Source: Dermatophagoides farinae (lineage: Eukaryota; Arthropoda; Arachnida; Sarcoptiformes; Pyroglyphidae). Taken from it: a DNA stretch of 64,000 bases. Within the stretch, counting starts at the first letter, position 1; each line of letters opens with the position of its first letter. The stretch spans positions 3,913,001-3,977,000 of the forward strand of contig NC_134684.1 of the NCBI RefSeq assembly GCF_024713945.1, given 5' to 3'. Positions 9,290 through 24,642 of this stretch are shown here, piece by piece. Made by a program: the position numbers and the translations under genes. The notes under the pieces were generated by a model. The model was not told where the DNA came from. It did not search any database and saw only the letters and a program-made list of their open reading frames with translations.

Positions 9290-10766
9290 CTAGATGGATC
9301 GATCCGTGATTATTATCGATTGGCCAATCAAATCAATAATGACAGATTGAAGTAAATTATTAGTGCCGATAAACCATAGGAATTCAACAATTGCAACCAG
9401 TGTGGCTATGGCCAGAGCCATTAAATACAAATGGAAACAGACCATTAACTGCGATAATGTTAGACTACGAAAACTAACATTATCATTATTTTGATCAAAT
9501 TCCAGATCATTTTGACTGCTATCGTCATCATCTCGATAAGGTGACTGTTTAAAATTTGAAGTTTTAGAAAGGCTATACATTTTGGCATTGCGGAATTCAT
9601 TATCAAGCCATAATTGGTAAATGCCTGAACTAAATAAATGAATGGTGATTCGATTGAATTGTCGTACGTACGGAAACTGTAATTTGAGTAGAAAACACGT
9701 GAGACTCGTATGAACGGATGCTTTTTCACGAGCTTTGGCCACATGTAATCGTTCGATACCGCTAAAACTTTGCTGGATCATTTTCAACATTGTATAATAC
9801 TGTAAAAAGGCATAGGTTCTACCTTTTCTGTCTTTTGGCTCATTAAGTATAAGGCTAATGGCATCATTCTGATGACCAACAACTCGATGATGAGTAACTA
9901 TTGGAGCAAAAATCGGTTTGCCAGCCATCATCTTCAATGGATAAAGTTATTAAAAATGGGCAAATATATGTTATTTGACCACATACCTGAACAATTTTCA
10001 TTGTAGCCGTATTGTTTTCCGTCAATACGACCATATTTCCTTGCTTGCAATATCGCGACAATCGTCTTAATGAATTAATGCGATGATCATGCGGTATGCT
10101 TATCATTGACAGGAGACATCCTGCATAAAAGGTGGAAAGTATGAATGTGGCCAATATCCATGCTATAATTATGGGCCGTAATTCATGTTTTAAACGATTA
10201 AGGACATTTTGTTTGAGCAGAATATATAACCATATTAAATAGGAATCCTGAATCGAATATGAACCCTTTGGATTTAAATGTGATACAATTAGAGTCGATA
10301 AAGGCAAGATGATTAAAGAAAACAAAATAGCCATCCAAATGTAGAAATCGAATGGATCAAGTAATTGATCAGCCTGGTATTCAGGATTTTTAGGTTCTCG
10401 TGTCATAATTGATGTTTGTTCAATAAAATATGGATAGAGATTATCGCAAATTTTTGAAGTTTCATAGGTTAAATGAAAACCTCCCATTATAATGTCAACA
10501 AGACTATGATTGGATATTATCCATTCATGCCATTTGTTCGTTAGATTTATCAATCGAAAAGTAAAATTTAATCGCCGACTTAATTCAATTAAAAGATACA
10601 GATCAGCACCTTGGGAAGTGGAGCCATATTCGTTAAGTCCAATAAATGGAGGATACTGTTTGAAAAAAAAGTAAAATCACAATATCGAATTAGTTAACAC
10701 AAGTTTTCAGAGAAACATTACATTCGTATATCCGACAATAAATTCCATGTTGGCCAGATTGTCCAT
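9290..10766 (-). CDS. Ionotropic-receptor-like ligand-gated channel
   Basis: Exons on the minus strand: 10766-10722 (ending EFIVGYTN), 10655-9987 and 9931-9290, 451 codons including the stop, all in phase. Features in order: S1 ligand-binding part (YPPFIGLNEY, GADLYLLIELSRRLNF), M1 (FYIWMAILFSLIILPLS), pore segment, M3 (ILATFILSTFYAGCLLSMIS), S2 and M4 (LYLMALAIATLVAIVEFLWF). This is the IR/iGluR fold without a full amino-terminal domain. Upstream, 10773-10964 stays open in the same frame and reads like family sequence (DLVTYSIFDFCMPPTSAFLM) but ends at an in-frame TAG (10770-10772), two codons before the ATG used here. The gene is therefore either a short receptor with a late start or a copy broken by that stop. 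It lies head-to-tail with the split copy, 83 bp away, pointing to tandem duplication. Confidence 0.7.
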
Positions 10767-10972
10767 ACTCTACTGGATATTGTCTTTAAATGTTTCTGTC
10801 ATTAAAAACGCACTTGTCGGTGGCATACAAAAGTCAAAAATGGAATAAGTCACAAGATCTAACAACAAATCGGAAGCATTGATCGATTTGATTGATTCGT
10901 CAATCAATGTTTTGTTTTGTAATAATTCTTTTCTATCAATATAGAATTGATTGTCAACAATTTGTCAACATA

Positions 10973-12851
10973 TTTACTATATTTATTAATATATGAGTCA
11001 CCAGTCTCTTCGTTAGTGTTTTACATTTTACTTTACAATAGACTCGAATTATGTGAATGATATCGAGTATAGGGATAGGATGTTAAAAAGTTTGGGTACT
11101 AGCAAAATTAGATTTTAATAAATATAAATATTACAATTGTCAATTGTATAGCCGATTCGAAAAGTTTGATTCATAATGTCAAGCCTAAGAATCCATTGTT
11201 ATCCATCCAAAACATTCGAAATCATAAAATTGATGTTCAAATATACAGTATTGTTTGTTGTGTCGTTTTTTCCGATTTAAAGACTGAATGGATTTAATTT
11301 ATGCATTATGATGAAAATCAATGGCAAATAATCATCTTTTAGTTTAATATGAATGATCTAATCGATAAAGTATTGATTTATTAATTAATTGTTTTTTGAA
11401 ACAAAGTAGTAATTTGCTAATTTTTTTTCCATTACTAATTAGAATGTTTACAAATTTTCATTCAACAAATTCAATTCAATCTACTAATAATAATAACTTT
11501 CAGAATCCCGATTTAATTACTGAATACTTTGCTGCTGTTGTTTTAAGTGTTGAAAAAATCAAGAATAACAGAATATGGCTTCACACATTCATTCTATAAT
11601 ATATAGCAATAAATAATATCGTTGTCTAGCAGCAACAATATTGGTATAAAATAAAAATGAAGAATAATGCAGCCGACACTAGAATCATAGGAGAAGAATG
11701 AACCGTAAGTATATATCAAACGCCACACCAAAAAAAAAAAAAAAATACATTATGCTTCAAACTGATGCCAATAACAACAGCCAAGTGATGATGATGTTAG
11801 CATCCTAACATCCAAAATGAGCAAACCATTCATGTTGACATTGTCTTTTATTGACCAACGAGAGAGAGAGAGAGAGAGAGAGAGGCGTTACCGTGACCAT
11901 CATCACCATCATCATCGATTCATACAGAATGATTATCATCATCATCTAAATTTGTGATTGATAGACTCTTCATAATTCGAAACATGAAAATATTTAATAT
12001 ATAAACAACTCAATTTTTGTTTATGAAATAACAATCTGTGGTTATAGTTGTCCCGTAATGCGGGTGTAACCACCATCATCGATTTGAATAGCATCGAATG
12101 AATAAATTGTAAACATTCTCAACAACCACCATTAAAGTGACCGACAAACATTCTTTGAAGATCTTTCACACATCTTTTCTCCTCTCACAGTATGTTGTGG
12201 AAAATCTATACGAAATTCCAGGGTCATCGATCATACAGTGTGAACAAGGTTACCTACAAAACTCTTTTCTGGTGACAAGCGGTTTCAACCACCTCATATA
12301 TATACAAGCTACAGTCTTATAACTGGATTTTTATATGGTGACATATACGTTATACACACACACAAAGATAAGCAAGGTAAATCGGCCAACGAGATATGCT
12401 TGGCCACTATATGTGTTCAATGATGTGTGTTATGATGATAGACACGGTGGCAGATGTTGTTTGTGTGTTCCAAACTTAACTCAACTCAAAACACTTCACT
12501 CAAGCCATGAACCATTGTTTATATGTTTATATTGTTGTGTTGTTTCCTCAGTTGTTGTTGCTGTTGTTGGATTGAAAAAATCAAATTATCAAACAACAGA
12601 TATCTAAAATCTTTTAAGATTCTTTTACTTCTATTCTCACTTTTGTCATTATTGCAATCATTTATCTACACATGTAATGTTTAATAATATGTTGATTGAT
12701 TGCATGAATAATGTAGATGTTGGATTTTACGTGAAACATGCCTGATTCATTCTTGATTAATCAACTCATCAACAGTTATGTTCAACAGTTGTGATTGAAG
12801 ATTACCAGGTAATAATTTTACCTATTCAACATAAAGTGCTAGTCAATAACA
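10973..12851. other. Intergenic, AT-rich, no gene seen
   Basis: The region lies between the receptor-like gene and ARHGAP39. It holds a poly-A run (about 11728-11744), a (GA)n run (11862-11884), CAT/ATC triplet repeats (11895-11950) and scattered short open stretches without family resemblance. The ARHGAP39 promoter and any 5' UTR exon should lie here, but I cannot place them. Confidence 0.6.
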
Positions 12852-15800
12852 ATGTCCCAATCAATGTTTGGTAAACCGGCCGCAACCACAAACAGTAACA
12901 GCTCATCAACACAAGCACAATCATTGGTTGGTACTAAATCACCACAATCATCTCGAATGCGTAATTTTCTTAAACTAAATGGCCCGTCCAATAATAGTAA
13001 CGATGTTCAACAAAAATCAAACGGTCATATAGAATCAGGATCAAGTCCACAACGTATTAATCCATCATCGCCATTAATCGGTCGAAACTATCCACATCAA
13101 CGGGTATCGAAATCACCGTCAGTTGAATCAACAAAATCATCATCATCATCAACTAATCGATGTCATGTGATTAATCTGAATCCTGTGAATTCTAATCACT
13201 CGAAACAAAATTCCTTCGATCATCCATGTTCTTCACCCAATTTGAATGCAAAGTCTAAGCCTCATAGACATTCGTTTCGTTGTACATCGACTACGACTAT
13301 AACCAGTAACACTGGTTCTAATCAATTAAGTCAATCACAACATACTTATGATAATGTGGCCTCGTTGTCCAGATTAGATCAACAGCAACCAATGGAATCA
13401 CCTCGATTTGTTCGAAAGAATTTTTTTCGGAATTCTACCACCACCACCACCACTTCTACTGCTATAGATCCTGTTCAATCAACGTACGGACAGATTGCGA
13501 CGAAATCAAATTCACCACGGTGGCAACAACAACAAAACAATGATCAAACTACAATGGCCGATGATGATAGTAATGAACCATTCGAATGGATTGAAATATT
13601 TGAACCTAAATCCCGTACGAAAATGTTTGCCAATCTTACCACGTGAGTATCAGTATTTGGAAGTGCCTTCAATGATACTAATCAGAGTTTCATTTGATGA
13701 TATACTACAGCGGTGAATGTAGTTGGTTCGAACCAAAAGGGGTGCCCATTCTTCGTCAATCAAATCCTAAAATCACTCAATGGTGGGAACTTTATGTAAG
13801 TCTGTATGTTATTTTTGACTGAATCGATTAAATTGATCTGAAATTTTTACAGGACCAAAAAAGTCAACGTTTTTATTACTATTCGGTTAAAGATTCCAAA
13901 ACCATTTGGCAAAGGTAATTCTCGATTTTTTACACAACAACTCTGTTTATTGATTACATCCATCCTTTGTTTAGGCCAGACACTGCCGATGCAATAGTTG
14001 TACCATTGGCCAAATTACAGATCATAAAACAGGCCACCATTAACAACAATTCCCCATTGGATCATATATTATCAGGGTCTTCAAGAGGATCCGATATGAA
14101 ACAAGCCAACACTTCATCATCATCATCGCCTTCATCGTCAACTAGTATAAGTCGATTGGCTATGATGACATCGCCAACAACAACGAATCCCAGTATGTGT
14201 GTACGGTGTCGACAAGAATCGCGACGAATAATGGTCGATTCTTCCACGCAAACCTTCAGCAGTACGACATCAGAAATGGTTCGTCTACCAAGACAACCGA
14301 TGGTATCACGTTGGACGCAAACCACTAGCCAAACCCCGGTAAATATTCGCCGTCTACCAGATCTTTTGTCTGATGATCGACGACGGTCCCATCAACAACC
14401 TCATCAATATGCAGCACAAGCACAACCATCATTGCGGCACTATCTGCTAAGTGAAGCACGATTTGCTGCTCGTGGTCAAACTACTGGTACATCAGTACCA
14501 AAGACTCATCCAGCAAATTTACAGGATGATCGAATCTATGATCCAATTGCACCTGAATCCATTTATGACCCTGTTGCTCAGATGGATGATGAGGAATTTG
14601 TTCTAAACGAAGATTATTGTCAATATTATGATGATTTCGATGAGGACTTGACAGATTATGATGAAGATGATGAAGTTAGCTTTGAAAGTTGCGATGCTGA
14701 TGATGAATTTGGTGACGAAAATTCTTACACCGATGAGGACGATGAAGACGACGATGACGATGAATCGCTGGATGATCCACATGATGCAAGAGGTTCATCG
14801 TCCGATTCTCATTTGGTTGGTGAAGATGATTACGATGATTATAATCAAATAAGACAACAAGGCCCAACAGATGACTATGACACGGTTGATTATGATCAAG
14901 GCCAATATAGCTCGACGGTGGCCGATAACCGAATGCCAGCAGTAATATCACGCTCAGCATTGGTGCAACAAAGTTTAGATGGATCACTGCGGATGTCAGC
15001 ATCATTCACTGCCGCTGATTTTAAACGGAACGCACTCGGAAGAAGGTTCGTGTTTACTCTCTTGGAGTTTTTTATTCTAATAAATCAATTTTATTACGGT
15101 AAACAGTAGCTATACGAATACGACAGCAACTCATCAACAGCAGCAATCTGCCCGCAAATACGAACAGCCGTCATTATCATCGAATGCCCATAATCAACAG
15201 CAGCAGCCTCGAGAAACGTGCTCAAAACCTGCCTATTCAAATCCATTCAACAATAATGGATCATCACCTAGCAATACTGGACGAATTGATGTCTATACTG
15301 ACCAATCATTGGTGACTAACGAAACTAATAGAGGTCTTGGTAGTATAGCCGATCGTATACAATTGTTTAATCAAAAGTCATCAAATGTAACGACAAAAAC
15401 AACGACGCCCACTTCGCCCATAAGTGTTCATCGCCAACAATCGATATCCGTATCTGCTTACGAACCAACAATTGCAGCAGCAATAACGCGAGGTTCGTTA
15501 CATCGCTCGGCTACGACCGAAGGTGGTGACTGTAGTGCTATTGCTGCTAACCAAGTTCAACGATTTTTGCAACAACAAGTGACCAATGTCATCACACCAC
15601 CAGCATTAAATCAAACATCAGTTCCAAGCAAATCGACATCCATGACATTGATAGCGCCACCCGCGGTTGTCGGTTCGGCAATTCAGAAGCAGCAATCTCA
15701 TACAAATGAGCCGACAGCTGCATCGAACGGAAAACGTTCTAGTTTGAGCAGTAAATTCCCCATGATAACAACGCCCAGCAACCAATTCGATTTGTCTATC

Positions 15801-17711
15801 GAAATGCCACGAAATAGCAGTTCGGCATCATTGTCACCTAGTCAAACACATCGGCCATTCGGATCATCGACACCAGTTCCGTCATCATATCCGATTCCAC
15901 CACCACATTTACATCACAGTTCTCCTGCGTTTAATCAAATGAGTGATGCTCATAAAGCCATACTCATGAACCAGGCAACTTGTTTGGTCAAACCTTCGAA
16001 AGATAAAAACAATACATCGAAAGGAAACACAAAGAAAAATGTAGATCCCAATCACAGAGATCAAGTTACTACCGATGGCAAATCATCAAAAAAATCGACA
16101 AAAACTTCTGTAAGCAAAGATAAATCAACCAATTTGAATGGTAACAATTCGATTGAATCGTTTGCTCGTGAATGTGTTAGTCGACACCGTAAGGGCGGCA
16201 TATTCTCCAAGAAAAAAACGCTCAAATCCATGTTGATACATACGAAAAAACCGTTGAAAAAGCCTATGATATCAACCATATCTGATGCATTGTTAGTAAA
16301 AGAATCGGTATCCTGTTTCAAGATAATTCAGATATTCATGGGTGATCGTTCACCATCGCCAACTCAAAATTCAATCATTTCGGTTAATTCCAACCATCAT
16401 CAAGCTTCATCAAACGCCGGAGAACGATTGTCGCCGATGCCGCGCAGTGATGATCAATTATTAGTTCGTTTGATCAACATTTGTGTTACATTGGTACCAT
16501 TACGGGATGAAGTACTTGTACAGGTAGCACGTCAGGTGACACAGAATCCCAATTCTGATAGTGAACGTCGTGGCCTTGAACTAATGTGCACTTTGTTCTG
16601 GTATTTTACCGCATCGAACAAATTGGCACAACATTTGCATGCATTTCTTCATGGTCATCGAAATACATTTACGGCCATTGTTCGACGGAAATTTGAACAA
16701 CAGATGCATCGAAGTCGATATACGCATTCACATTTATTCTATCGAAAACCACATTCAGTCGATGAAGTAGCTCGAGTGTTACGTGCAGTTCATGCACAAC
16801 ATGTTGGCATCTTTGGTGAAACATTATATGACGCGATTGTTGAATCATCCAAACTGCCTTGGTATGTGTGTGGCTATTCATTTGAATGAAATATTAATCT
16901 CTAATCCATTCCATATAGGCCTATTGTTTTACTCACAGAGGCACTATTGGAGCCTAGACACGAAGATCGGGAAGGTGTTTTTCGTTGCGTTGGTGACATG
17001 GATGACGTGCATCGATTAAAGATGAAACGTAAGTCCGAACGAATATTTTATTCGACCTGACTAACATTGCATTATATAGTCGACACTGTACTGCCCGCCG
17101 ATCGTCACTTTAATCAAATGATCGGACTCTCAACCACTAATGACTCATCACAAAAAATAGGCAAATTAACCGATGATCATGATATACACGTGATTGCATC
17201 CACATTGAAACTGTATTTTCGTGAATTACGTGATTCAATTATACCTTCAAACCTGTATCTACAGGCATTGGATTGTGCCCATGATCCGATTAGAGCTTGT
17301 GCTTTGCTCGATCAACTTGATCCATTGAATCGGTCAACATTACGTTACCTGATTCATTTCTTACAGGTTCGTATGTGAAAAAATTATTTTAAACTAAAAT
17401 TAAGGATTCAATCGTTACAGATATTTTCCACCAATGAATATGTACGTGACACCAAAATGGACGATGCCAATCTATCCATGGTATGGGCACCAAACATTCT
17501 ACGTAGTCCTTCGACCACTGGCCAACAACAACAATTATTGTCTGGCCCGGCAGCGGCTAAAGCTGCCATGATCAATAGTGCCAACATATATGAACATACA
17601 AGAGCGGAAATGTCTTTTGTACGAACCTTGATTCAACATTTACCAACTGATAATGGAAATGATACTAGTCCTAAATACCTTAAATACACTAGACAAAAAG
17701 CAAATGTGTGA
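12852..17711 (+). CDS. ARHGAP39: WW-MyTH4-RhoGAP protein, ARHGAP39/Vilse (CrossGAP) family
   Basis: Eight in-phase exons: 12852-13642, 13711-13795, 13853-13914, 13975-15045, 15107-16861, 16919-17028, 17080-17366, 17421-17711; 1483 residues. Two WW-like domains span exons 1-4 (WIEIFEPKSRTKMFANL...CSWFEP near 245-275; WWELYDQKSQRFYYYS near 290-320). A long low-complexity middle has Ser/Thr/Gln-rich and acidic Asp/Glu stretches. A MyTH4 domain (FARECVSRHRKGG, about 1020-1240) is followed by RhoGAP (about 1250-1480) with EGVFRCVGD, whose Arg is the expected arginine finger. In flies Vilse links Robo to Rac/Cdc42 inactivation during axon guidance (family knowledge). The order WW-WW-MyTH4-RhoGAP is specific to this family. 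The start is the first ATG of the open exon; an upstream non-coding exon is possible. A candidate poly(A) signal is at 17908. Confidence 0.92.
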
Positions 17712-18070
17712 GCAGCTAAAACTTTGATATATTTTTTTTTTTGTAAAGCTGAAACACACCCGACATTATTATACATTTACTTAACCCCATACTACCATAA
17801 GTATTCTTCTATAAATCTGTCCAATGAAAAGATATCATTGCTCATTGATAATTAATCACACTCTCAAATGATTCGCGCGCTTGTCGAAAATTATTTTTAA
17901 AATATTCAATAAAAATCTATTTCCACACAACAATGTCGTTTGTTTATTACTGATGAAATAGAAGGACAGCATAATTATCAATCACCAAATGGTTGCATTT
18001 ATAGAACACATGAATAACGGTTCTTATGGTATCGAATAATTTATCTGGTCGCTAACTTTTTCCATGACAA
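17712..18070. other. 3' UTR of ARHGAP39 and short spacer
   Basis: AT-rich sequence with a poly(A) signal AATAAA at 17908-17913 followed by the short upstream region of ISCA1. No other feature is seen. Confidence 0.6.
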
Positions 18071-18594
18071 ATGTCGGCAGCAAAAAGAACATTCACGGCT
18101 GCTGTACGAGCCGTACAGGTTCAACGTGATTCAAATCGTAAATTGAGATCAGCAATATCAATGGTAAGTTATTTTGTAGATTATCGAGTAACCCCATCAT
18201 TCATTCGATTAATCATATAGACACCGAATGCAATTAAACGAATCAAAAGCTTAATGCTAGAACGGCCGGATGTTGTAAGTTGACAATTTTATAATATCAA
18301 GTTGACCTAGATTATGTATTCTTATTTGCATATATTCAGATCGGTTTACGTATCGGTGTCAAACAACGTGGATGTAATGGCCTCTCCTATCAGCTGGAAT
18401 ATGCCACTACTAAAGATAAATTCGACGAAGAAGTTGTTCAAGATGGTGCTCGATTACTAATCGATCGTAAAGCTCAACTATCATTACTTGGCAGTGAAAT
18501 GGACTATGTAGAAACAAAATTATCAGCTGAATTTGTATTCAATAATCCGAATATCAAAGGAACATGTGGTTGTGGTGAAAGTTTTAGCATATAA
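18071..18594 (+). CDS. ISCA1: Iron-sulfur cluster assembly protein ISCA1
   Basis: Three exons (18071-18163, 18221-18274, 18340-18594), all in phase, give 133 residues. The start MSAAKRTFTAAVRAVQVQRD is basic and lacks acidic residues until residue 20, like a mitochondrial targeting peptide. The A-type scaffold fold is clear: IGLRIGVKQRGCNGLSYQLE and the C-terminal pair in GTCGCGESF, giving the three conserved cysteines. The protein carries Fe-S or iron for late maturation of mitochondrial [4Fe-4S] proteins (family knowledge). An overlapping upstream ATG in another frame stops after about 20 codons and is not used. The length is typical of ISCA1. Confidence 0.95.
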
Positions 18595-18601
18595 CATTTT
18601 T

Positions 18602-18663
18602 TTTATTTATTTATTTAAGGCAATACATTAATATTCGAAAAATTTAATGACCGAAAAAATAAA
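18602..18663. terminator. Overlapping poly(A) signals of two convergent genes
   Basis: On the + strand AATAAA at 18658-18663 lies 64 bases after the ISCA1 stop. On the minus strand AATAAA (TTTATT at 18602-18607 and nearby copies) serves the transporter gene whose stop is at 18723. The two signals are crossed, so the mature 3' ends should overlap as antisense RNA. Cleavage sites themselves are inferred. Confidence 0.55.
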
Positions 18664-18722
18664 ACAATGGTCTTATGTACAGTGTATATTACAATTTTTT
18701 TTTGTATTATAAGACAAAATAA

Positions 18723-20092
18723 TCAGAACAATGAAGAAGCAGAACTTTGGCTTACGTAGATAATGGCACCGACAAAGTTAATAGCTGCAGCTAATACAAA
18801 CACAGGTAACCAACGACCATGCGATTGAGTGACCAGTTCCGCTGTAAGTGGGCCACATAAAAGGCCAGGTATAGTGGCTATCGTATTTGATATGGCGAAT
18901 GTTACACCAGCGTGATTAGGAGCTACATCTGTATGATTACTGAGATGGCCAGCTGCGTTTAATGCACAAAATGACATGGCCATACATATGATCACTATGG
19001 CTAACCACAATGTTTTGAGAGAACAAAATAACAGCATACATAGACCAGCGCCAAATAGACCAACACCAGTCATCAAACGTCGAACTGACAATATTGACCA
19101 TTTACGTTCAGAAATCAGACTGTCGGCAAGATGTCCGGCTCCTACAAACAAAATAAAGAATATCGATAAATATCAAAGTTATGATTAATCAGTGGATACT
19201 TACCAATACCAGCCATAGAGTTCATAATGTAAGGCAAGGCTGTCAGTGATAGGGATTTTTGGTCGGCTGCCAAGTATCGTGAAAGGTAATATGGTAACCA
19301 TTGCATGATAATATAGCTAGACCAATTCATGGCGAAATGAGCCAAATATATGGCCCATAATGGCCAACGTGTCATCAATTCTGACCAGTGAACGTGGCAA
19401 CGATTATTGTTAGTTAATCGACTACTTTTTGAACCATCATTAATCATAAGAGGTGCTTCCAAATCACCAGTTGGCCGATTATTACTGGTAGATGATACAA
19501 GATCGTCGACAAGATGATTGGTACGATGAAAGAATCGAAACCAGAACATTAGCCAGAACATGCCTAATGTGCCCATTGTATAAAACATGAATGGCCAGTA
19601 AACATGCGATGTGACCAAAGCAGATACGGTTTGTCCGACTGTGCCGGCAGATATAAGATAGCCGAAAGCCCGGGATCGTTGTGAAATTGGAACATTGGCT
19701 GCGAATAACTGATAGATCATGGGCAGACCTAGTCCTTCGCCCAAACCTAACAATATACGGAACACAATGAATAGGTAAATGTTGGAGGCAATCATTGGAG
19801 TGACCAGCGTAGACAATGACCAGAAAAATATGGAAATGGTGAGAACATTACCAGCTCCATATCGGGAAGCTACATTGCTCACAATCATCTGACTAGTGAT
19901 GTAACCGATAGCAAACGAACTCAATATCCAGCCTTGCCAATGGATCGACCATCCAAATTCATTGGCCATTGGTATGATAGCGATTGGCATGATGACACGA
20001 TCGGCCGAATTGATCAGATTGGCCACCGTGCAAAGACATATTAATCGATTGATTGCCGTTCTTGGCCATATCGAAACGATCGAAAATTTCAT
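18723..20092 (-). CDS. MFS transporter, SLC17-like (anion/phosphate family)
   Basis: Two exons, 20092-19204 and 19141-18723, in phase, give 435 residues. About twelve hydrophobic segments are visible, with a central loop near residue 210-235. Family marks include VIMPIAIIPMANEFGWSIHW near TM1, GYITSQM in TM2, and FRILLGLGEGLGLPMIYQLF in the TM4 region followed by the SQRSRAFG loop. The SLC17 family carries organic anions, nucleotides, glutamate or phosphate; the substrate here cannot be told. The C-terminus is short (SQSSASSLF). The gene is divergent from IGBP1 with 291 bp between starts and convergent with ISCA1. Confidence 0.8.
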
Positions 20093-20383
20093 GACTACTG
20101 TTGCTTATTAAGCTTTATTGTGAGTATTTATCATTCTGACCACGATTGAATTAACCATCAGAATGAATAACAAATGAAAAATTGAAATTATTCTAAAAAT
20201 CACAAAATACAAACACAAACACAAACACAGTTTGACACGCATACAATAATCGCATGTGCTATTTTGACCTATGTAAGTAATTGGTGTATTTTTGCTTGTT
20301 CTTTTTGATCTGGATTATAACGATTTCATATTTCATAAATGTTTACAATTTTTTTTTGATTCACCGTAGCCATAACGACAATC

Positions 20384-21666
20384 ATGTCATCAATACGCCA
20401 AGATGAAAATGAATTACATGAATCGCTAGCATCATCATTCCAAAAAATTCTAGATATAAATGAAGAACTAAATCATAGCTCTATGTCGACAAATGATCCG
20501 AAATATCAGGCAAGTTTTTTCAATTGACGATTTTCAATTAAATCAATGAGAATGGTTATGATGATAATAGGAAAAAGTGGCTGATGCCATCGAACGATTG
20601 GAAAAGATGACCAAGAACATCAACACATTGGCTATTTTCAGTGCCAACGAAACGATGGATGAGATTCAGACCGAACATCTCAAATATCTGTTGTTGCCCG
20701 CTTTGTTGGCCGATTTTACTTTGAAAAATCAACGTTATGATCGTGTACAAGTGTTGGAAACAGGACAAATCTATTACAGAGATTATATTCAACGTCTTAA
20801 TGATTATCAGTTCTGCGATGTTAACCTCAACACTAATAATGACGAAGACGAAAGTAAAACCAAGTCTGTTGCAAGTAGTACCAATCAAGTGGATTTATTG
20901 TTAAGGCAAGCACAAGCAAGAGAATCAAAAATCCAACGATATCGGCAGATGAAACAGCTAGAATCAGAATTGGAACAGCTAAAACAGTTGATTATTGACC
21001 AACAACATTCCGGTGATGAAGATGTTGAGAGGCAATTCTATCTGAAATTAATTCGTCGATGGCTCCAACAGGCCATTGATGAATTAAGTGCTATCGAAGC
21101 CGAAATGCCTATGGTCAAAATGCGTGCTGCAATGTTGAAAATGTCCACCGTCACATCGGACGATACGGATAAACTAGATAGAAGGAGGCAACCTTCATCA
21201 AAACCGCTTACGCCGATCATTTTGACCAAAAATCGACTGCAAAAACAAGTGTATGGAGCAGGATATCCATCCATGGCCACCTATTCGGTCGATGAATTTG
21301 TACAGCAAAAAATAAAAGAAGGCAGTCTTCAATTGACCGATAAAAACATGTATGTTCCATTATCATATTGATATGATATCAAATTGATTTGACAATTTTT
21401 ACATTTATCTTGTACATAGCTATAACAATTCATTGTACGATTGGGCCAATAATCCAGAGAAGAAAAAAATGGAAGAACAAACGGAAGAAGAATCCAAAGA
21501 ACTATTAATCGAACAGGATGATGAACGAGAACTGGCTCGATTACGAAAATGGGATGATTGGAAAGATGGTGAGTCAGTTTTTTTTTGATAGAATCTTTTA
21601 AATATATTTTTTGTGTTTACAACAGACCATAAGAGAGGAGAAGGAAATCGACAAAACATGGGATAA
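20384..21666 (+). CDS. IGBP1: Immunoglobulin-binding protein 1 / Tap42 / alpha4 (PP2A regulator)
   Basis: Four exons (20384-20509, 20571-21349, 21420-21568, 21626-21666), 364 residues. The helical N-terminal half has the TAP42 pattern (EHLKYLLLPALLADFTLKNQ and a LETGQIYYRDYIQRL helix). The C-terminus ends with the family signature DDHKRGEGNRQNMG. TAP42/alpha4 binds and protects catalytic subunits of PP2A-type phosphatases downstream of TOR. The first intron has a GC donor: the exon ends CAG and the intron opens GCAAGT, with both flanks in phase 0. The third exon joins as N-I-Y-N-N through a GTATGT donor. A poly(A) signal lies at 21714. Confidence 0.93.
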
Positions 21667-21713
21667 CAGATTCATTTCATTTTTGTATAGTCATAGAGCA
21701 TTGATTTGAGCTT

Positions 21714-21742
21714 AATAAAATATGCTTTTAAACACTTTTATT
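21714..21742. terminator. Crossed poly(A) signals of IGBP1 and LKB1
   Basis: AATAAA for IGBP1 (+) is at 21714-21719; AATAAA for LKB1 (-) is TTTATT at 21737-21742, only 11 bases after the LKB1 stop. Stops are 87 bp apart, so cleavage downstream of each signal would make the 3' ends overlap. The LKB1 3' UTR appears very short. Confidence 0.5.
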
Positions 21743-21753
21743 TCAATTTTTTG

Positions 21754-24060
<2,307 letters not shown>

Positions 24061-24642
24061 TGCCGATTATATACATGACAATATAACTTAATAATAAATG
24101 GCTATTATTGTGGCAATTGCATTAACAGTAGTGGACATTCGAAGTTTATATATGTGTGGCGTATGTCTGTTTGTCAAGAACCGATTGATAGGACGATCTG
24201 TAAATAAAGATAATATGTTGACAATAAAATAAATGGCTCTTTGGGTCGTATAAAATTGATGTTTTTTTTGTACGACATTCATCCATTCATTGTTGATATA
24301 TTCTCAGCAATTTTAGTAAAGGCTTGTCGCCAATTCAATCGGATTCTCCAATGTTTACAGATCATCTCCACACAGCTATCAGCACATCCAATATACACAC
24401 ACACACATATACATAACACATGACACACAAAGGCGTCTTAACAAGAGAAAGTGAAAATCGATCGTAGAATCGATTATAGCGTTCATCATATCACATGGAA
24501 CATCGTCATAAAGTTTAAAAATGTCAAAATTTCTTTTGTTTGAAATGAAAGAAAAACGGCAGTAAAAATGATTATTTTTTCGATGAATTATGATAATTAA
24601 CAAAAATAGGCTAAAAAATGGATTTCATATAAATAACTGGGA
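24061..24642. other. Upstream region of LKB1 and 3' flank of the oxidase gene
   Basis: AT-rich, with a short CA/TA repeat at 24392-24420. The LKB1 promoter should be here. No further gene is seen. Confidence 0.5.

Noticed and set aside
10773-10964. Counting the open stretch before the receptor-like gene as a coding exon
   Set aside because: It ends at an in-frame TAG and has no convincing start or upstream exon; kept only as evidence of decay.
11396-12607. Three short plus-strand frames upstream of ARHGAP39
   Set aside because: Each is under 100 codons, compositionally biased, without splice or family support.
14062-15005. Minus-strand open frames within ARHGAP39
   Set aside because: They come from the Asp/Glu codon bias of the acidic segment on the sense strand.
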